A stretch of 64,000 nucleotides of DNA from contig SWDT01000007.1 in the NCBI GenBank assembly GCA_009193035.1, positions 372,001 through 436,000 on the forward strand, read 5' to 3'. The position numbers and the translations under genes are program-made. This document shows positions 1 through 11,109 of this stretch, one piece after another. Under the pieces are notes generated by a model. The model was not told the origin of the DNA. It saw only the letters and a program-made list of their open reading frames with translations, and did not search any database. How positions within the stretch are numbered: the stretch's first letter is position 1; each line of letters begins with the position of its first letter. The stretch comes from Halicephalobus mephisto. Its lineage: Eukaryota > Nematoda > Chromadorea > Rhabditida > Panagrolaimidae.

Positions 1-214
1 ATTAATAAAAAAGTGAATTAAATTTAATAATATTTAATATTCGAAGACTCGTAGGGTTTCTTTACGAAATTCACATAATTCTAAATCCTTGTATTACGTA
101 TTATCTTAGAAAAAGCATCTAGTCCGGATTATTTGGATCACATGTAGGTAGGTAATACTTCCGTTTCAGATTCATTCATTCATTTGAATTTTTTAATGCT
201 GAATTTGTATAAAA
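1..214. other. AT-rich flank, no gene seen
   Basis: Unique-looking AT-rich sequence outside the left foldback arm. No open frame or RNA structure that I can support. Confidence 0.5.
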
Positions 215-905
215 ATAATGTTATTTTTTGTCTATACTTTAGATTTGTGGGAAATTCTTTGGTAATCCCCATGTTTAATTTGATATAAAAGCTATCCAAA
301 CTAACATGATTTTGGTTGAAGTTAAATATGATGTCAGACATCGAAATTTCAATCAAAATCATGTTATTTTTCGTCTATATTTGTAGTATTTTTAGACATT
401 TCTCTACAATTTCATACTTAATTCTATATAAAAGCTATCCAAACTAACATGATTTTGATTGAAATTGAACATGATGTCAGACATCGAAATTTCAATCAAA
501 ATCATGTTATTTTTCGTCTATATTTATAGTATTTTTAGACATTTATATAGAATTAGGTGTGAAATTGCAGAGAAAAGCTATCCAAACTAACATGATTTTG
601 GTTAAAATTGAACATGATGTCAGACATCAGAATTTGAATCAAAATGATGTTACTTTTCATCAATTTATATACACTTAGGATCCTGGGAAGTTCCTCAAAA
701 ACTACGTCTGGTTCGATGGGGATTAAAAATAGCGTTAAACATTAAAAATTTCATTTAAACTCACGTTATTTTCCATTTTAACGTCCTCTACAGTACTGTG
801 TATATTTAATAAGTTTTTTCAAGTCTTAGATTAAAGATTTTATCCCATGCATCTCCAACCAAAAATTCTTTTTTACTTTATTCAACAGAATAGTTTAAAA
901 TTTAT
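215..905 (+). repeat. Left inverted arm
   Basis: Contains about three tandem units of ~143 bp starting near 287, 429 and 573 with AAAGCTATCCAAACTAAC. Each unit holds its own small inverted repeat (ACATGATTTTGATTGAAATT against its reverse complement about 60 bases later), so an arm is a tandem of hairpins inside a larger hairpin. Confidence 0.75.
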
Positions 906-1600
906 TCAATTTTTTAAATTGAAATTGGTGATGTGGATTTTTGGATCACAACCAGAGTTATTTTCGAATCGATTTTGAATCGAATTTTTGAGTAAATTTA
1001 AAATTACTTCAAAAATTTAAAATTTCGAAAATCCGACAGCTCTGATCACGATGTTAAAAATTATAATTTTTCGAAAATAAAACGTTCCAAAATTTGCTGA
1101 ATTTTGTATTTTTAAAATTGTGATTTTTTCCATCACAATTATGTCTGAAAAAAATTGTTTTTTAATAAAAATTCGTAATTTTATAAACGTTTTTGAAATC
1201 TTTTAACTTTTCAGACATCTGATGACAGAAGTTTACCCAATTGCCTGAGGGTGTTTTGAACCGAAAATTTATATATTTATTTTCCTCATATTAGTATTAA
1301 AAATGATGAAATTTTTATTTACTTTGAAGTTTTAAAAATTTCCGGATTGAATCCTTGATGCAAAATTTGATAAATAATCTTTTTTGAAATTTTCAAAAAG
1401 CTCAAATTTCAGTTTAAAAATTTTTTGAACTTTATTGTTTTTGTTCATTTTTTTGTTTTTTTAGTTGACGGATAAATTTTTTTCTTTTTTGACATCTTCC
1501 CAGGAGGTACGTCAATTGCCCTTTGAAGTTGTCTTTTTTGATCTTAATAACTTCTGCCTACGCGTCCGTACATAAATTTTAAATTTTTTAAATTAAAAAA
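906..1600. other. AT-rich interior, no gene
   Basis: Low-complexity A/T clusters. No supported gene. One CCTGAGGG motif lies at 1244-1251, a short word that recurs across the window. Confidence 0.4.
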
Positions 1601-2207
1601 ATTTTACCACTTTATAGATATATGAAATCCAGCAGTTATAGTTTCCACTCAAGACCAGAGAAAATTTAAGAAAGTAAAAATCATATATGGTCTTGAATGG
1701 AAACTATAATCAGATGATTTCATATATGATTTTCATTTAGGGTAGAAATATTTCTGAAAATAGAAATAGTTTCTTTAAAGAGAAACCTTATGTAAAATCA
1801 TCTAAATAAGGTTTCCACTCAAGACTACTGAAGTTCTCAACTAGGGCATTTTTAATGGTCTTGAGTAAGAATTTCAAAGTTGTATGATGTTAATTTTTAT
1901 TGGAGACTAAGGAAATCTTTCAAAAATGGACACTTTTCACATAGTCTTGAATAGAAATTATGCAAAATTGCATAGTGTTGATTTCTATTCAAGCCCAAAG
2001 AAAGTCTTCAAAAATGGACACGTTCCACATAGTCTTGAAGAGAGATAATATGCATATTATTTCCTTCCAAGACTAACAAAGTTTTGAAATAGGGCATTTC
2101 TAATGTTGAATGGAAACTAAGCATAGTTGCGTAGTGCTGGTTTCCCTTCAAAACCAAGGAAAGTTTTCATAAATAGGTCTTGAGAAGAAATCATACATGA
2201 AGCCATA

Positions 2208-2374
2208 TACACAAAAAAGCGTAACTTTTGGCCCAGTAACAAATGTAAATCGTCACTATTATGTTGTAGTTTCGTTACAAAAGTCAAGTATTAATAAAAA
2301 TGTAACGATAATATTTCATTTTTGTTACATTTCGCAATTGTTACGGGACCAAAAGTTACGTTTTTTTGTGTGTA
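2208..2374. mobile_element. ACACAAAAA-type MITE, copy 1
   Basis: Short foldback element. It starts TACACAAAAAAGCGTAACTTTT and ends with the inverted copy (AAAAGTTACG, then TTTTTTTGTGTGTA). The inner part carries GTAACAAATG and GTTACATTTCGCAATTGTTAC. Related copies lie at 25.5, 49.7, 49.9, 53.9, 55.1 and 55.3 kb. No coding capacity. It sits inside the foldback interior. Confidence 0.7.
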
Positions 2375-2480
2375 TGTAGATATGTAAGTATGTAGTTATG
2401 AAGTTATGTAGGTATGTAGGTATGTAGGTATGTAGATAAGTAAGTATGTAGTTATGAAGTTATGTAGATATGTAGGTATG
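2375..2480. repeat. GTAGGTAT-type microsatellite
   Basis: Runs of GTATGTAG/GTTATGAA directly next to MITE copy 1. Confidence 0.75.
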
Positions 2481-3330
2481 TTTTCTTTTCAAGACCAACA
2501 AAGTTCCGAAATAGGGCATTTCTAAAAATTTTAAATGGAAGTTATATATAGTTGCGTAGTGTTGGTTTCCCTTCAAGATTAAGGAAAATCTTCAATGATA
2601 AGTCTGGAAGGGAAATTATACATCAAACTATATGTGTGGTTTCAAGACTAATAAAGTTTTGAAATAGGGCATCTTTAATGACCTTGAGTGGGAACTATAT
2701 ATAGCTGCATGGGGGCTATCTTCCACTTAATACTGTGGAAAAAGTATCTAAAAGTGGGTACTTTTCACATAGTCTTGAGTTGAAATCATATATCAAACCA
2801 CATTCATGTAGTTTTCACTGAAAAACGGACAAAGGTACTTAAAAATGAACTTTTTTCTACGATCTCGAGTGGAAATTATATATCATATTAAGTATATATA
2901 TTTTCCACTCAGGAATAAATAAAAAAAGTACTTTTTCTGGTGTCCTGACTGGAAATTATATACTAATCTTCAAGTATATATATATTTTCCACTCAGGAAT
3001 AAATAAAAAAAGTGCTTTTTCTGTTGTCCTGACTGGAAATTATATATCACATTATGTATATATATTTTCCACTCAAGACAAGATAAAAAGTACTATGTTT
3101 ATTGTCCTGACTGGAAGTTATATACTAATCTTCAAGTATATATATTTTTTCCACTCAAGGTTATATAAAAAGTGCTTTTTCTGTTGTCCTGACTGGAAAT
3201 TACATACCAATCTCCATGTATATTTTTTTCCACTCAGGACCAAATAAAATTTTCAAAAAAGATATTTTTGTAATCTTGAGTGAAAGTCTTAATATTGATT
3301 TTTGTGTATTTCCTATTCAAGACCAGATGG

Positions 3331-4569
3331 TTCTTTTTTGTATTTTTGAATCTAAAATTTATAAACATCAGAGAAATTCGGTATTTTTTAAAATTGAAAA
3401 ATACCCAAATTTTCCATTTTTTTGATTATCAAATTTGGTTCAAAGTCCAGTTTCGACGTTTTTTGGTAATTTTCCATTTGTTTCTGCCTGAATTGCTTTT
3501 TTCGGAAATTCCTGACTCTGGAATCAATTTTCACATTTTTTGTATATTAGGATAATTGTTCGATTTTATGTCACAATTTTCACTATTGTTTCATTTTTGT
3601 TTTTAACAAAAAAGTCGTAAATTATTCAAAAAGTGGAACTTTATCGATTCAGTTTTAAAATTTTTCCTGCTGCGAAAATTTCCGAAATTATTTAAAATTT
3701 TTGACGAATTTTAAACTGCCTTAGGGAACTTGAGTGTCTTTTTACTTTTAAAATTTGAACTCTTAGAGGTCCAGACATGGATATCAGCGTACTGTAGTTC
3801 CTCAAAGTGCCTAATTTTAAGTTCATCTTTGGTTTACAAAATTTTAGTTTTTTAAAAATGTAATTTTATTTTTGGTTCTTTCGGATTTGTCTGAGAAAAT
3901 AAATTTTTTTTCTCAAGAAATCCCAAAATTTGATATGGGAAAACTAGGTTTCACAAGGTTCTAAAACCTCAAAATAAAAAGTTAAATTTTATAAAATTCT
4001 AAAATTACTTTTAAAAATTAAACATAATTGAAAAAAGATTTTATAAAATTCTAAAATTATTAAAATTATTTCTCAAATTTTAAAAATTAAATTAAAAAAA
4101 TATTTTGTTATTTTTAAAATTTTAAAAAATATAAAAAATAACATTTTTTATATAAAAATTATTTTTTAATTTAAAAAAAATTAATTTTGAATTTTTGAAA
4201 TTTTTTCAGAAAAATAATTTTTTTATTTAAAAAAAAATTAATTTTAAATTTTTGAAATTTTTTCAGAAAAATAATTTTTTAATTTTATCTAAAAATAACA
4301 TTTTTTATATAAAAATAATTCTACTGTAGATTATTAATTAGCGTCCCGTAGACTAATTAGGATTCAATTTTTTACATAAATAATTCTTAAATTTTAAAAT
4401 AAAATAATTGCCCCAGGGAAAACCAAAAATAAAAAATAAAAAAGTTCCAAAAATCGAGAAAACGTGACTTAGAAGATTTGAATTTAAATAAACTTTTTTG
4501 GAAGTTTTTAGAATTTGATTATTTCCGATTTTGCAAAAAAGCAATTTTATAATTTAAAAATATAAAAAA
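3331..4569. other. AT-rich interior with A/T clusters, no gene
   Basis: Mostly alternating A and T tracts (for example 4080-4310). Short open frames at 3216-3555 and 4353-4544 are F/L/K/N-rich, lack splice or start context and look like composition artefacts. Confidence 0.4.
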
Positions 4570-5240
4570 AAATGAAATCGACTCTCGTCGCGAAGATTCC
4601 AAAGATCATGAGAACTTGGAGGATTTCAAAGTTCAAGTCGAATTTCGCAAATGACGAAATTCAAAAAAAATGAAATCAGTTCTTATCGCGGAAATCTTCT
4701 AATTACTGTAATCAATTTTATTTTTAAATGAATTTAAATAAAATTATATAAAAAATGAAATCAGTTTTTATTGCGAAAATTTCTTAATTACTGTATTTTT
4801 ATTTTTAAAATTAATTTAAAATTATAAAAAAAATGAAATCAGTTTTTATCGTGGAAATTTTCTAATTACTGTGATTATTTTTATTTTTAAAATTAATTTA
4901 AATAAAATTATAAAAAAAATGAAATCAGTTCTTATCGCAGAAATCTTCTAATTACTGTATTTTTATTTTTAAAATTAATTTAAATAAAATTATATAAAAA
5001 ATAAAATCAGTTTTTATCGCAGAAATTTCTTAATTACTGTAATCAATTTTATTTTTAAATTAATTCGAATAAAATTACATTAAAAAAATGAAATTAGTTC
5101 TTATCGCGGAAATTTTTTAATTACCGTAATAAATTTTATTTTTAAATTAATTCGAATAAAATTTTGTAAAAAATCAACTTTCATCGCGGAAATTTTTTAA
5201 TTACTGTAATTAATTTTGTTTTTGTATCAGTGAATGGAAT
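4570..5240. repeat. ~85 bp tandem array (GAAATCAGTTYTTATCGCG)
   Basis: About seven units, each with ATGAAATCAGTTCTTATCGC, then AAATTTTCTAATTACTGTAAT, then an A/T-rich tail. Units diverge toward the 3' side and continue in weaker form to about 5600. Confidence 0.8.
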
Positions 5241-6050
5241 TCTACTTAAAAAATAACTAAAAAGTCAAATTAATTCTCGTCACGAAAATTCCTGAAGACC
5301 ATAGAATTTTTTTATCAATGTAAATTTGGCCTAAGGAACTGAAAAAAGTTAAATCAACTCTTGCCACGGAAGTTCCTGATTAGCATAAATTTTCTTTTTT
5401 ATCAGTCCATGTACTTTTTGCAAAAAAAACGAAAGTTAATTTTCACCAAGAAACTTTTTAAAAATAATTTTTTTATTTATAAATTCGAGTCGATTTTTGA
5501 ATAAAAAATAATTTTAAAAAATCTAAAATAACTTCTACCACGAAAATCCCTGATTACCGTAATAATTTTTTTGTCATCAATTCGAATAAAAGTTTGTCGA
5601 AAAAACTGTACTAAATTATATTAATCCATTAATATATGAATTTTCTATTTTTAAAATATCTTTTTAAATTTTACTTTTTTAAATTTTAGATTTTTTTATT
5701 TAAATTTTTTTATTTTAGATTTTTTAAAATTTTAGATTTTTAGATTTTTAGATTTTTAGATTTTAAATTTTTTTATTTTTAGAAGTTTTTATTCAAAAAT
5801 AATTTCTAAAAGTACTCTACCTATGAAGTACTAGAAAGTATTGAATGTTTTCCAAGTCCCAGACAGCATCCCAGAGGTTCAAAAACGGTGTTTATCACCT
5901 CAAAAGGAAATCCGAACGGATTTTTGACTGGCATATAAAATTCAAAAAAGGATCAAATTTCTATTCATCCACGTATTTTCAAAAATTTCGTTTTTTTTTG
6001 GTTTTTTGAAAAATACTAATGACGTGGAGGAATCAGTCTCGCTAAAATTG
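5241..6050. other. Degenerate repeat and T-rich tract, no gene
   Basis: Weakened continuation of the preceding array, then a TTTTAGATTTTT run (about 5690-5780), then ~200 bases of less repetitive sequence. No supported gene. Confidence 0.4.
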
Positions 6051-6059
6051 AACTATTTT

Positions 6060-6385
6060 GAAAAAACAGTCCCGGAACGAAAAATCCTGGATATCAATTA
6101 TTGGTATTACTGTAGTTAAAAATTTTATTTTAGTTAATTTTAATTTTTTTATTTCTGTTATTTTTTAAATTTTTATTTTTTTATGTATGAAATAGTTCTA
6201 ATATTTATTTATGTCAAAGGGTCCCGGAACGAAGAATCCTGGATATCAATTATTGGTATTACTGTAGTTAAAAATTTCGTTTTAGTTAATTTTAATTTTT
6301 TTGTGTATGAAGTAATTTTAATTTTTATTTATGTCAAAGGGTCCCAGAAAGAAGAATCCTGGATATTAACTAATTACATATTAGT
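6060..6385. repeat. Three tandem units with GTCCCGGAACGAA
   Basis: Units start near 6070, 6220 and 6340 with GGGTCCCGGAACGAAGAATC, followed by GGATATCAATTATTGGTATT. Open frames here are repeat translations. Confidence 0.75.
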
Positions 6386-6469
6386 CATGTTAATTTTTAC
6401 TTTTATATATACTTGATATATCAAACAGTTTTATTTTTCCATATTCCTTACAGTCTTTAAACGAAGAAC

Positions 6470-6965
6470 CATATATATCAACTATCTTTATGCTAATTTT
6501 TATCTTTTTTACTTTTATTTTTACTTCTACATATAATTTATATATCAAATAATCCTATTTCTTGCATGGTTTTGAAAAGTGAAACCATATGTATCAACTA
6601 TGTTCGTGTTAATTTTTTTTATTTTTTACTTTTACTTTTATTTATACATATAATTTATGTCAAATAATCCTATTTCCTGCATGGTTTTGAGAAATAGAAC
6701 CATATGTATCAACTATGTTCGTGTTAATTTTTATTTTTTATTTTTATTTTTATTTATACTTTATATATCAACTAATCCTATTTCCTGCATAGTTTTGAGA
6801 AATAGAATCATATGTATCAATTATATTTGTGTTAATTTTTTTTTATTTTTTACTTTTATTTTTATTTATACATATAATTTATATATCAACTAATTCTATT
6901 TCCTGCATGGTTTTGAGAAATAGAACCATATGTATCAATTATGTTCGTGTTAATTTTTATCTTTT
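6470..6965. repeat. ~115 bp tandem array (CCTATTTCCTGCATGGTTTTG)
   Basis: About five units with CCTATTTCCTGCATGG, AGAAATAGAACCATATG and TATCAACTATGTTCGTG. The translated frames at 6183-7038 repeat the same peptide and are satellite translations, not genes. Confidence 0.8.
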
Positions 6966-7369
6966 TTTACTTATCATTATCATTTTTATTTGGCCTATTG
7001 TTGTTCATCGACTATGTCTCTCGATTCCTTGCTTATAACAGCCAGGAAGCACGCAATTGTGTTTTGACAATTTCCAATAAAAAAAGAAAAACGAGATTAT
7101 ATCTTATCCTTCGAATCAAGGATTCTTTGACTTTCTTATTTGGACACTTGACTCGTCATTGATGAAATTGCTTGGCCTTTTTGAGCTTTAATTTATCCTT
7201 GGTGACATTTATTTTTATTTACATAGGATTTATAAATTTGGCTACAATTAAAAGAAATATTTTTTACTAGTTTTTGGTCTCCAAACTAGGTTCGAATATT
7301 GAAGTCTAAAATTATCTGTGGACGACAGACGGTCGAGTTCAGTTTTTTTAGATTAAAGAAAGTATTTAA
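6966..7369. other. Non-repetitive interior, no gene recognised
   Basis: The least repetitive part of the foldback interior. Open on the plus strand at about 6941-7162 (hydrophobic, then basic) but without a convincing start or splice sites. If the element ever carried a gene, a relic could be here, but I recognise none. Confidence 0.35.
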
Positions 7370-8040
7370 TTTTAAACTATTCTGTTGAATAAAGTAAAAA
7401 GAATTGTGTTGTGGAATGCATGGGATAAAATCTTAATCTAAGACGAAAAAACTTATTAAATATACACAGTACTGTAGAGGACGTTAAAATGGAAAATAAC
7501 GTGATTTAAATGAATTTTTAATGTTTAACGCTATTTTTAATCCCCATCGAACCAGACGTAGTTTTTGAGGAACTTCCCAGGATCCTAAGTGTATATAAAT
7601 TGATGAAAAGTAACATCATTTTGATTCAAATTCTGATGTTCTTCAATTTCAATCAAAATCATGTTAGTTTGGATAGCTTTTCTCTACAATTTACACCTAA
7701 TTCTATATAAATGTCTGAAAATACTATAAATATAGACGAAAAATATCATGATTTTGATTGAAATTTCGATATCTGACATTATACTTATCTTCAACCAAAA
7801 TCATGTTAGTTTGGATAGCTTTTATATAGAATGAAGTATGAAATTGTAGAGAAATGTCTAAAAATACTATAAATATAGACGAAAAATATCATGATTTTGA
7901 TTGAAATTTCGATGTCTGACATCATATTTAACTTCAACCAAAATCATGTTAGTTTTGAGTAATTTTTATATCGAATTAAACATGAAATTGTAGAATAACT
8001 TTCAAAATACTATAGGTATAGATATGAATGAAAAACAATA
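7370..8040 (-). repeat. Right inverted arm
   Basis: Reverse complement of the left arm with scattered substitutions and small indels, including the same hairpin-containing units. Its outer end lies about 140 bases upstream of the 7TM receptor's candidate trans-splice acceptor, so the element borders or overlaps that gene's promoter region. Confidence 0.75.
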
Positions 8041-8161
8041 TAATTTTAATTGAAATTGCTTTTTAAAAATAAGAAAAAAGATGAAAATTATTGAACGACT
8101 CCCGAACGAGAAAATTACTCACTTCCGTGTCGCGTCAAATAGCCCAAATTGACGTTTTTTA

Positions 8162-8180
8162 TAATTTCCTTTGCTTCCAG
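8162..8180 (+). promoter_or_regulatory. Candidate spliced-leader acceptor for the 7TM gene
   Basis: TAATTTCCTTTGCTTCCAG ends 14 bases before the first in-frame ATG (8195). A pyrimidine-rich AG this close to the start, with no obvious upstream exon, fits a trans-splice site. A conventional intron acceptor is the alternative. Confidence 0.5.
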
Positions 8181-8194
8181 AAAACTACAGTAAG

Positions 8195-10590
8195 ATGAAT
8201 TCAACTTACTCTTCTGACTGGTACAATAGACCACTTGCGTTGGATGACATATTTGCGGGAGGATTCATGATTATTTTTTGCTTTATTTTTCTTCCTTTAT
8301 GTGGTCTTGTTTCTTTTGTCATGTTCAAAAACGACAAAGAAATCATCGGATTTCGATTTCTGTTCAGTGCTAGCATTGCTGACATGTTGTTGTTGATAAA
8401 TTATGCCTTCTGGCCGGGATTGACGATACTTTTCAAAAGTGAGATTCTTCCGACTGAATCTAGACATTGGGTCCAGATGTACCTCGATTTCGCCTGGTTC
8501 AGCATGTGCTACCATTACATGATAATTGCTTGGTCCAGATTCGCCGCGATAAAATTCCCGAACACATTCAGGGTCCAAACCAAGACCTGCAGTTACGGTC
8601 TTTGTGCTGCTTGTTACTTGGTGGCCCTCGTCCAGGTCGGTCTTGGGGCGAAAATTCGATAAATAATGATTAAGTACCCTGAGGGTCTTCCAGAAGGAAT
8701 GACCTCCAGCATAGGGGGAATTTGTCGTAAATCTCTTTTATATCTGAATTAGGTTCTTCCAGATCAGATCAAGGACCTTAGAAAAGATCCATTCGAGACA
8801 AAATTGAATTTGAGTTTTCTTGAAAGATCTATATCAGACATAATTAAAATTTTAAAAATCTATTTTAAATAAAAATAAAACTTTCTAAACAGACCTATAT
8901 CAGACTATATAGGAACTTTTTAGAGAAATTTATCTTAGTCTATATTGGGATAAATCTGTTTAATATTTTCTAGAAAAATACCCACTATATAGAATTAAAA
9001 TTTTAAAAATCTACTTTAAATAAAAATAAAACTTTCTAAACAGACCTATATCAGACTATATAGGAACTTTACAATCCAATCTATATTGGGATAAATCTGT
9101 TTAATATTTTCTAGAAAAATACCCACTATACAAAATTAGAATTTTAAAAATCTATTTTAAATAAAACTGAAACTTTTTAAACGGATCTATATCAGACTAT
9201 ATAGGAATTTTTAAAAGAAATTTATCTTAGTCTATACTAAAATAAATCTGTTTAAAATTTTCTAAAAAAATACCCACTATACAAAATTAAAATTTTAAAA
9301 ATATATTTTAAATAAAACTGAAACTTTCTAAAAAAAATTTGCTTCAGTATGAATTGGACCACAACTTTCTAGAATAATTCAAATTATATTGAACTAGAAT
9401 CATCCAAAAAAAATTGAATTAAATCAAATTAAACTTTTCTGAAAAAATCATTCCTGAATTTGGCTGGTTGAAGATCTTTCAAAATGGATTATTTTTGATT
9501 ATTTTTATTTTGGGGTTACTGTACATAAGAAATTCCATTTTTTACATCACTCATTACCGTAATCTGGATTTTCAGGTCTTGATGACGCATTTCCAGCCTT
9601 GGTATGTGACCTTCTACTACTGTCCCGAGCATTACGGTATGTTGGCCGAGGACTTTGAAAAGTACTTAACTGAAGGACAAAGTTTTTTCTTTTTCACTTT
9701 TCATCTTCTCATGATGATTATCCCGATTTTTTTTTATGGATTCGCAATTATTTTACTTCTTAAACATCGTAATACAACTTTGAAATCACTCAACGGTACT
9801 CATTCGAAAGTAGAAGTAAGACTGATCATTCCTTGTGTATTCAATTCGATCGTTTTCATCATCGGACAAGTCGTGATCACCATCGGCACTGGAGAAGGAA
9901 AATGGGCAACTTGGACCGTGATGCTTCTGTTTTCGGCAAATTCAGCAGTTAATCCGGTTTTGTTAATTTTATTCAGTGCAATCATCAGGTAAGATTACTG
10001 TAAATAAAAAAAAGTAATTTTAGGAATTTAAAAAGTTTAAAAAATAGGTTCTTTTATTTTAAAAATAATTTTTTTTTAAATTTTTTTAAATTAACTTTTT
10101 TTAAAATTAAATATTTTTTCAAAAATAAGGTTTTTTTTAAATTAAATATCTTTAAAAAAGTTTTTTTAACAAGTTTTATTTTAAAAAGAAGTTTTTTTAA
10201 ATTAAATATTTTTCAAAATTATTTTTTTAAAATTATTTTTTAAAATTACTTTTTTTTTAAATTAAAATATTTTTTAAAATGTTTTATTTTAAAAATTATT
10301 TTTTTAAATTATTTTTTTAAATTATTTTTTTAAATTACTTTTTTTTAAAATTAAATATTTTTTAAAATTTTTTATTTTAAAAATTGAAAGTTTTTTTCAG
10401 AAAAAAAATTTTGGAATTGTTCGGTTTCAAATCCATAGGAGGAACGAGATACGTCACAGTGCCCCGGGCAACGTGCTCCCCTAGTCCACCACTGGGTACG
10501 AAACAGAAGCTAATTACTACCTCCAAGTCCTCTCCGATGATCAGGAGGACTTACGAAATCAGCCAAGAAGGGTACAGTGCCGCTCTGTGA
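8195..10590 (+). CDS. Seven-transmembrane G-protein-coupled receptor, nematode serpentine type
   Basis: Three exons: 8195-8635, 9576-9988 and 10401-10590, 347 aa. Phases are 0 then 2 and both junctions keep the frame. Seven hydrophobic segments are visible: TM1 around FMIIFCFIFLPLCGLVSFV, TM2 with ASIADMLLLINY, TM3 with FSMCYHYMIIAW, TM4 split by intron 1, TM5 with HLLMMIIPIFFYG, TM6 with PCVFNSIVFIIGQ, TM7 with SANSAVNPVLLILF. SRFAAI after TM3 stands in for DRY, and NPVLL sits at the NPxxY position. A basic, Ser/Thr/Pro-rich tail follows. This pattern fits rhodopsin-like chemoreceptor families such as Srx or Srsx; the exact family is my inference. It is probably a membrane receptor in sensory neurons. 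Intron 1 is swollen by a satellite. Exon 1 uses a GTCGGT donor, weaker than the other donors. Confidence 0.82.
8860..9330. repeat. Satellite in receptor intron 1
   Basis: About four units of ~140 bp containing CAGACCTATATCAGACTATA and TGGGATAAATCTGTTTAAT, with A/T-rich linkers. It lies wholly inside intron 1 (8636-9575). Confidence 0.8.
9989..10400. repeat. A/T-tract-rich receptor intron 2
   Basis: Runs of TTTTTTTAAA alternate with AAATTA for most of the intron. Donor GTAAGA at 9989 and acceptor TTTTTTTCAG at 10391-10400. Confidence 0.7.
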
Positions 10591-10658
10591 GCTTCGATTT
10601 TTAAAAAATAAAAACCGGTAATTTTTGTGAAATTTCATATCTGGTAACGATCTCGAAA

Positions 10659-10664
10659 AATAAA
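10659..10664 (+). terminator. Candidate poly(A) signal of the receptor gene
   Basis: AATAAA about 70 bases after the TGA stop at 10588-10590. Confidence 0.5.
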
Positions 10665-11109
10665 TTATTTCGAAAACCTACAGTAAAAATACAAAAAAAG
10701 TAACAAATTATCCAACTTTGGTCCTGACACGAACAATGAAAAAATTTTTATTTTTTTAAACTTTTTTATTTTTAAATTTTTTTTTATATTTTTTTATTTT
10801 TTTTTTAAATTAAAGAATTTTATATTTTAAAAATTATAAATTTTTTGATTTTTTTTAAATTAAAGAATTTTATTTTTTTTTTATTTTAAAATTTTTTTAT
10901 TTTTTTTATTAAAAATGTTTTTTTTTCGATTTTTAATAAAAATGATGTTTTTATTATTTATCTAGATGGATACTGTAACCTATGTTGATTCTAGAAAATA
11001 TAAAAAACATAATTTTAAATTCAGAAAATTTGAAAATGGGTCCTGAACGGAAATTTTTTAAATAATTAAAAATAGATTTTTTATGAATTGACATTTAAGC
11101 AAAGTACTG
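10665..11109. other. Convergent intergenic spacer
   Basis: AT-rich spacer between the receptor gene (+) and the kinase-like gene (-). Contains one GGTCCTGACACGAA motif near 10721. No gene seen. Confidence 0.5.

Larger units (their letters stand above)
1600..3330. repeat. Satellite of TTTCCACTCAAGAC / GTCTTGAATGGAAA units
   Basis: Degenerate array in which the words TTTCCACTCAAGAC and GTCTTGAGTGGAAA alternate, so that each unit is a potential hairpin. In the younger block at about 2890-3240 units repeat every 75-90 bp, with TCCACTCAGG-type words near 2900, 2989, 3065, 3149 and 3227. No coding potential apart from repeat-derived short frames. Confidence 0.75.
215..8040. mobile_element. Large foldback element with ~0.7 kb inverted arms
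   Basis: The left arm (about 215-905) and right arm (about 7370-8040) are reverse complements of each other, near-identical by eye over most of their length. Shared landmarks in opposite orientation include GGATCCTGGGAAGTTCC (left ~678, right ~7570), the segment around CTCTACAGTACTGTG (left ~785, right ~7470) and the ATTCAACAGAATAG box (left ~882, right ~7380). The roughly 6.4 kb between the arms holds satellite arrays and no recognisable transposase. It could be a non-autonomous foldback DNA transposon or an inverted duplication. Outer ends and target-site duplication could not be fixed because the outermost bases of the arms have diverged. Confidence 0.7.

Noticed and set aside
215..905. 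CRISPR-like or tandem spacer array
   Set aside because: Units are long hairpins in an AT-rich eukaryotic context without distinct spacers.
6183..7162. Chain of hydrophobic plus-strand ORFs as a membrane protein gene
   Set aside because: They repeat the same peptide every ~38 codons and follow a tandem array. No splice or start logic.
8297..8673. Other-frame ORFs over receptor exon 1
   Set aside because: The receptor frame has seven membrane segments and correct splice phases; the others do not.
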